From: Pseudomonas viridiflava
Lineage (GTDB): Bacteria; Pseudomonadota; Gammaproteobacteria; Pseudomonadales; Pseudomonadaceae
Direction: 5' to 3'
Assembly (NCBI GenBank): GCA_900596015.1
Contig: UVIF01000001.1
Span: 824,513 to 888,512 of the forward strand
DNA: 64,000 nucleotides
The notes under the pieces were generated by a model that saw nothing but the letters and a program-made list of their open reading frames with translations, made no database searches and was not told where the DNA came from. Below are positions 59,884-64,000 of the stretch, in pieces. The translations under genes were made by a program, and so were the position numbers. Every line of letters begins with the position of its first letter. The stretch's first letter is position 1.

Positions 59884-61335
59884 ATGCATCAAATGACACT
59901 GGCCGAGATCGCCCGCGGACTCGCCGACAAGAAATTTTCCGCCGAAGAGCTGACCCGTACCCTGCTGGCGCGTATCGCCCAGCTGGATCCTCAACTCAAC
60001 AGCTTCATCACCGTCACCCCCGAACACGCCATCGCCCAGGCGCAGGCCGCCGATGCGCGGCGCGCCAATGGCGAAAGCGGTGCCCTGCTGGGTGCACCGC
60101 TGGCCCACAAGGACCTGTTCTGCACCCAGGGCATCCGCACCAGCTGCGGGTCGAAGATGCTCGACAACTTCCAGGCGCCCTATGACGCCACCGTGGTGGC
60201 CAAGCTCAATGCAGCGGGCGCGGTGACCCTGGGCAAGCTGAACATGGACGAATTCGCCATGGGTTCGGCCAACGAGAACAGCCACTACGGCCCGGTGAAA
60301 AACCCCTGGAACCTGGACCACGTGCCCGGTGGTTCCTCGGGTGGCTCGGCGGCGGCCGTGGCGGCGCGCTTGTTGCCGGTGGCAACAGGTACCGACACTG
60401 GCGGTTCGATCCGCCAACCGGCGGCCTTCACCAACCTCACCGGCATCAAGCCGACCTATGGCCGGGTGTCACGCTGGGGCATGATCGCCTACGCTTCCAG
60501 CCTCGACCAGGCCGGCGTGCTGGCGCGCAACGCCGAGGACTGCGCCCTGTTGCTGCAAGGCATGGCAGGCTTCGACCCGCAGGACTCCACCAGCATCGAT
60601 GAACCCGTCCCCGACTACAGCGCCACCCTGGGCGGCTCGCTGCAAGGCCTGCGCATCGGCGTGCCGAAGGAATATTTCGGCGCCGGCCTGGATCCGCGCA
60701 TCGCCGACCTGATTCACGCCAGCATCGAGCAACTGCAGAAGCTGGGCGCAACCATCAAGGACATCAGCCTGCCGAACATGCAGCAGGCGATTGCCGCCTA
60801 TTATGTGATCGCGCCGGCCGAGGCCTCTTCGAACCTGTCGCGCTTCGACGGCGTACGCTTCGGCTATCGCTGCGAAAACCCCAAGGATCTCACCGACCTG
60901 TACAAGCGTTCGCGCGCCGAGGGTTTCGGCCCGGAAGTGCAACGCCGCATCATGGTCGGCGCCTATGCTCTTTCGGCGGGCTACTACGACGCCTATTACC
61001 TGCAGGCGCAGAAGATCCGCCGCTTGATCAAGAACGATTTCATGGCCGCCTTCGAAGACGTCGACATGATCCTCAGCCCGACCACGCCGAACCCGGCCTG
61101 GAAGCTGGGCGCCAAGAATGCCGACCCGGTTGCCGCCTACCTCGAAGACATCTACACGATCACCGCCAACCTCGCCGGCCTGCCCGGCCTGTCGATGCCG
61201 GCCGGTTTCGTCGATGGCCTGCCGGTCGGCGTGCAGCTGCTGGCCCCCTACTTCCAGGAAGGCCGCCTGCTCAATGCGGCGCACCAGTACCAGCAAGTCA
61301 CCGACTGGCACACTCGCGCGCCTGAAGGCTTCTAA
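59884..61335 (+). CDS. gatA: Glutamyl/aspartyl-tRNA amidotransferase subunit A
   Basis: Glutaminase subunit of 483 residues that releases ammonia for transamidation. It is an amidase-signature enzyme: catalytic Lys in [11 protein letters not shown], and the Ser-cisSer motif in [16 protein letters not shown] with [15 protein letters not shown] supplying the nucleophile. Eleven bases upstream of gatB, GGAGAAA serving as its ribosome-binding site. Confidence 0.97.
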   Translation: MHQMTLAEIARGLADKKFSAEELTRTLLARIAQLDPQLNSFITVTPEHAIAQAQAADARRANGESGALLGAPLAHKDLFCTQGIRTSCGSKMLDNFQAPYDATVVAKLNAAGAVTLGKLNMDEFAMGSANENSHYGPVKNPWNLDHVPGGSSGGSAAAVAARLLPVATGTDTGGSIRQPAAFTNLTGIKPTYGRVSRWGMIAYASSLDQAGVLARNAEDCALLLQGMAGFDPQDSTSIDEPVPDYSATLGGSLQGLRIGVPKEYFGAGLDPRIADLIHASIEQLQKLGATIKDISLPNMQQAIAAYYVIAPAEASSNLSRFDGVRFGYRCENPKDLTDLYKRSRAEGFGPEVQRRIMVGAYALSAGYYDAYYLQAQKIRRLIKNDFMAAFEDVDMILSPTTPNPAWKLGAKNADPVAAYLEDIYTITANLAGLPGLSMPAGFVDGLPVGVQLLAPYFQEGRLLNAAHQYQQVTDWHTRAPEGF

Positions 61336-61346
61336 GGAGAAACATC

Positions 61347-62791
<1,445 letters not shown>

Positions 62792-62792
<1 letters not shown>

Positions 62793-63307
62793 TGCGCCGA
62801 CGCCTCCCCTGTAGCAGCGGCCCAAGCCGCGTCCGGCGCAGTTGTAGCAGCGGCGCGAGCCGCGTCCGGCTTCAACGCGGTGAAGCGAACGGACCGCGAA
62901 TACCGCCGACGCGGCTTGCGCCGCTGCTACAGGCGCTGCGTGTGTGCTGTGTCGGTGCGATTGCCGTGCTGGCGGGCTGCGCCGGCCAGAACGGTATCAT
63001 CGACCCGCGCGGCTACAACCGCGAGGGGGTCGCTTCCTACTACGGCGCACGCCATCATGGCGCTCGCACCGCCAGTGGCGAACGCTTCGATCAGCAGGGT
63101 CTCACCGCAGCCCATCGCCAGCTTCCATTCGGTACCCGGGTAGTGGTGACCAATCTGTCCAACAAGCGCAATGTAGTGGTGCGGATCAACGATCGCGGTC
63201 CACACTCGCGCGGGCGCCTGATCGATGTGTCAAAAGGCGCTGCCGAAGAACTGGGCATGCTGCGCAGTGGTACGGCCCGAGTGCGCGTGCAAACCCTGCA
63301 AGACTGA
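62792..63307 (+). CDS. RlpA-family septal-ring lipoprotein, start uncertain
   Basis: Lipoprotein with a double-psi beta-barrel domain of the RlpA family (lytic transglycosylases acting on denuded peptidoglycan in Pseudomonas aeruginosa). The domain runs from GVASYYGARHHGARTASGE to the end with INDRGPHSRGRLIDVS containing the conserved Asp/His. A lipobox LAGC follows a short hydrophobic stretch. No SPOR domain is present, so this is a short form. The frame is open from ATG at 62792 (overlapping the gatB stop), but the first 47 codons are REP repeats; the real start may be near GTG 62942 or CTG 62936. Confidence 0.75.
62810..62931. repeat. REP cluster: two direct and one inverted copy
   Basis: Direct copies start at 62810 and 62843 (TGTAGCAGCGG, then AGCCGCGTCCGGC; period 33) and an inverted copy ends at 62931 (GCGGCTTGCGCCGCTGCTACA read on the plus strand, in two parts). 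They can form a large hairpin directly after gatB and fall within the open frame of the lipoprotein gene. Confidence 0.85.
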
Positions 63308-63322
63308 CCTGGAGCCACCGTT

Positions 63323-64000
63323 ATCCCCGATCTCGCCACCCTGCCCGGCCCGACCTTGCTGCAGCTGTTCGCAGGGCTTCTGCTGCTGATTGCCGGCGCC
63401 GAATGGCTGGTGCGAGGCGCCGTGCGCCTGGCGGCCGCGCTCAAGATCAGGCCGCTGGTAGTGGGCCTGGGCGTGGTCGCGCTGGGCAGCAGTGTGCCGC
63501 AGCTGGCCGTCAGCCTGCAGGCGACGTTCGTCGGTACGCCTGACATCGCCGTCGGCAGCCTGGTGGGCAGCAATATCTTCAGTTTGCTGGTGACCCTGGG
63601 GCTGTCCGCACTGATCATTCCGCTACGGGTTTCGCGGCATCTGCTGCGGCTCGATATTCCGTTGTTGATCGCAGCCAGTGCGCTGGTGTTCGGGCTGGCC
63701 CTGAACGAGCAGTTGGGGCGCCTGGAAGGCGGCGTTCTGCTTCTGGGGCTGGTCGGCTATCTGGGCATACTGTGGCGCCAGTCGCGGCACCCGGGGCGGG
63801 TGGCGGCAGCCCAAGGCACTGCGCCCTGGCTCAAGTGCCTGGGCATGATGCTCGGCGGCTTGCTGCTGCTGGGCGCGGGCAGCCACTGGCTACTGGAAGC
63901 GGCGCTGGAGCTGGCCACCGATTTCGGCTTGTCGGACCGGGTGATCGGGTTGACCATCGTGGCCGTCGGCACCTCACTGCCGGAACTGGCAACATCGTTG
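63323..64000 (+). CDS. Na+/Ca2+ exchanger family (CaCA) protein, cut by window end
   Basis: Inner-membrane cation/proton or Na+/Ca2+ antiporter of the CaCA family (YrbG-like); about 226 residues are visible before the window ends. Two alpha-repeats are seen: GLGVVALGSSVPQLAVSL with GSNIFSLL in the first half, and GLTIVAVGTSLPELATSL in the second. The first repeat has GSSVPQL where the ion-binding motif is usually GTSxPEL, losing the acidic residue. No ATG, GTG or TTG lies between the rlpA stop and the first helix. ATC at 63323 or GTT at 63320 follows GGAG at 63311; TTG at 63356 lacks a ribosome-binding site. The start is unresolved. Confidence 0.8.
   Translation, partial: MPDLATLPGPTLLQLFAGLLLLIAGAEWLVRGAVRLAAALKIRPLVVGLGVVALGSSVPQLAVSLQATFVGTPDIAVGSLVGSNIFSLLVTLGLSALIIPLRVSRHLLRLDIPLLIAASALVFGLALNEQLGRLEGGVLLLGLVGYLGILWRQSRHPGRVAAAQGTAPWLKCLGMMLGGLLLLGAGSHWLLEAALELATDFGLSDRVIGLTIVAVGTSLPELATSL

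Overview
This window is chromosomal DNA of a Pseudomonas, probably putida-group-like. The GC content is high. The gene order from sspB to gatB follows the order I know from Pseudomonas chromosomes: sspBA, petCBA, rpsI-rplM, tas, zapE, trpS, zapG, cysNC-cysD, nif3, algW, hisCDG, murA, ibaG, mlaBCDEF, kdsDC, lptCAB, rpoN, hpf, ptsN, rapZ, ptsO, the fagA-fumC-orfX-sodA operon, pmbA/tldD, yhdP, rng, maf, mreDCB, gatCAB. Almost every conserved gene is intact. The species call and the synteny comparison come from memory, not from a search.

Layout. 1-3292: the end of a chaperone-usher fimbrial locus (usher cut by the window edge, then a tip/adhesin-like pilin). 3293-8000: SspB/SspA, the cytochrome bc1 complex and ribosomal proteins S9 and L13, all on the minus strand. 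8200-10700: an aldo-keto reductase and a GlxA-type AraC regulator, each followed by REP-type palindromes, the second set being a 62-bp tandem array. 10694-14465: ZapE, TrpS with an extra C-terminal domain, a small alpha/beta hydrolase and ZapG. 14545-19167: a 1540-residue orphan protein of the Pseudomonas dermonecrotic-toxin-like (DUF6543) type. 19300-24384: sulfate activation (CysD, CysNC), Nif3 and the AlgW regulatory protease. 24593-27480: an AT-richer three-gene accessory operon (serine acetyltransferase, MFS transporter, cysteine-synthase-like PLP enzyme) inserted between algW and hisC. 27747-32479: His biosynthesis, MurA, IbaG. 32593-35632: the Mla phospholipid-transport operon. 35867-42903: Kdo synthesis, LPS transport, RpoN and the nitrogen PTS. 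42988-46753: the iron-starvation operon fagA-fumC-orfX-sodA plus a ZIP transporter behind a Fur-box-like site. 46858-50317: PmbA, YjgA, TldD. 50572-59374: YhdP, RNase G, Maf and MreDCB. 59580-64000: GatCAB, an RlpA-family lipoprotein and the start of a Na+/Ca2+-exchanger-family protein.

How the genes fit together. Much of the window is cell-envelope work: Mla returns phospholipids, Kdo/Lpt genes build and export LPS, YhdP moves lipids, MurA and Mre direct the wall, and AlgW senses misassembled envelope proteins. The most promising unexplained unit is the operon at 24593-27480. Its logic (make O-acetylserine, substitute its beta position, move the product across the membrane) resembles known routes to beta-substituted alanines, but its PLP enzyme has altered active-site loops and no product can be named from sequence. 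The second is the giant DUF6543 protein. A third point is mreC, which appears to start at an AUU codon.
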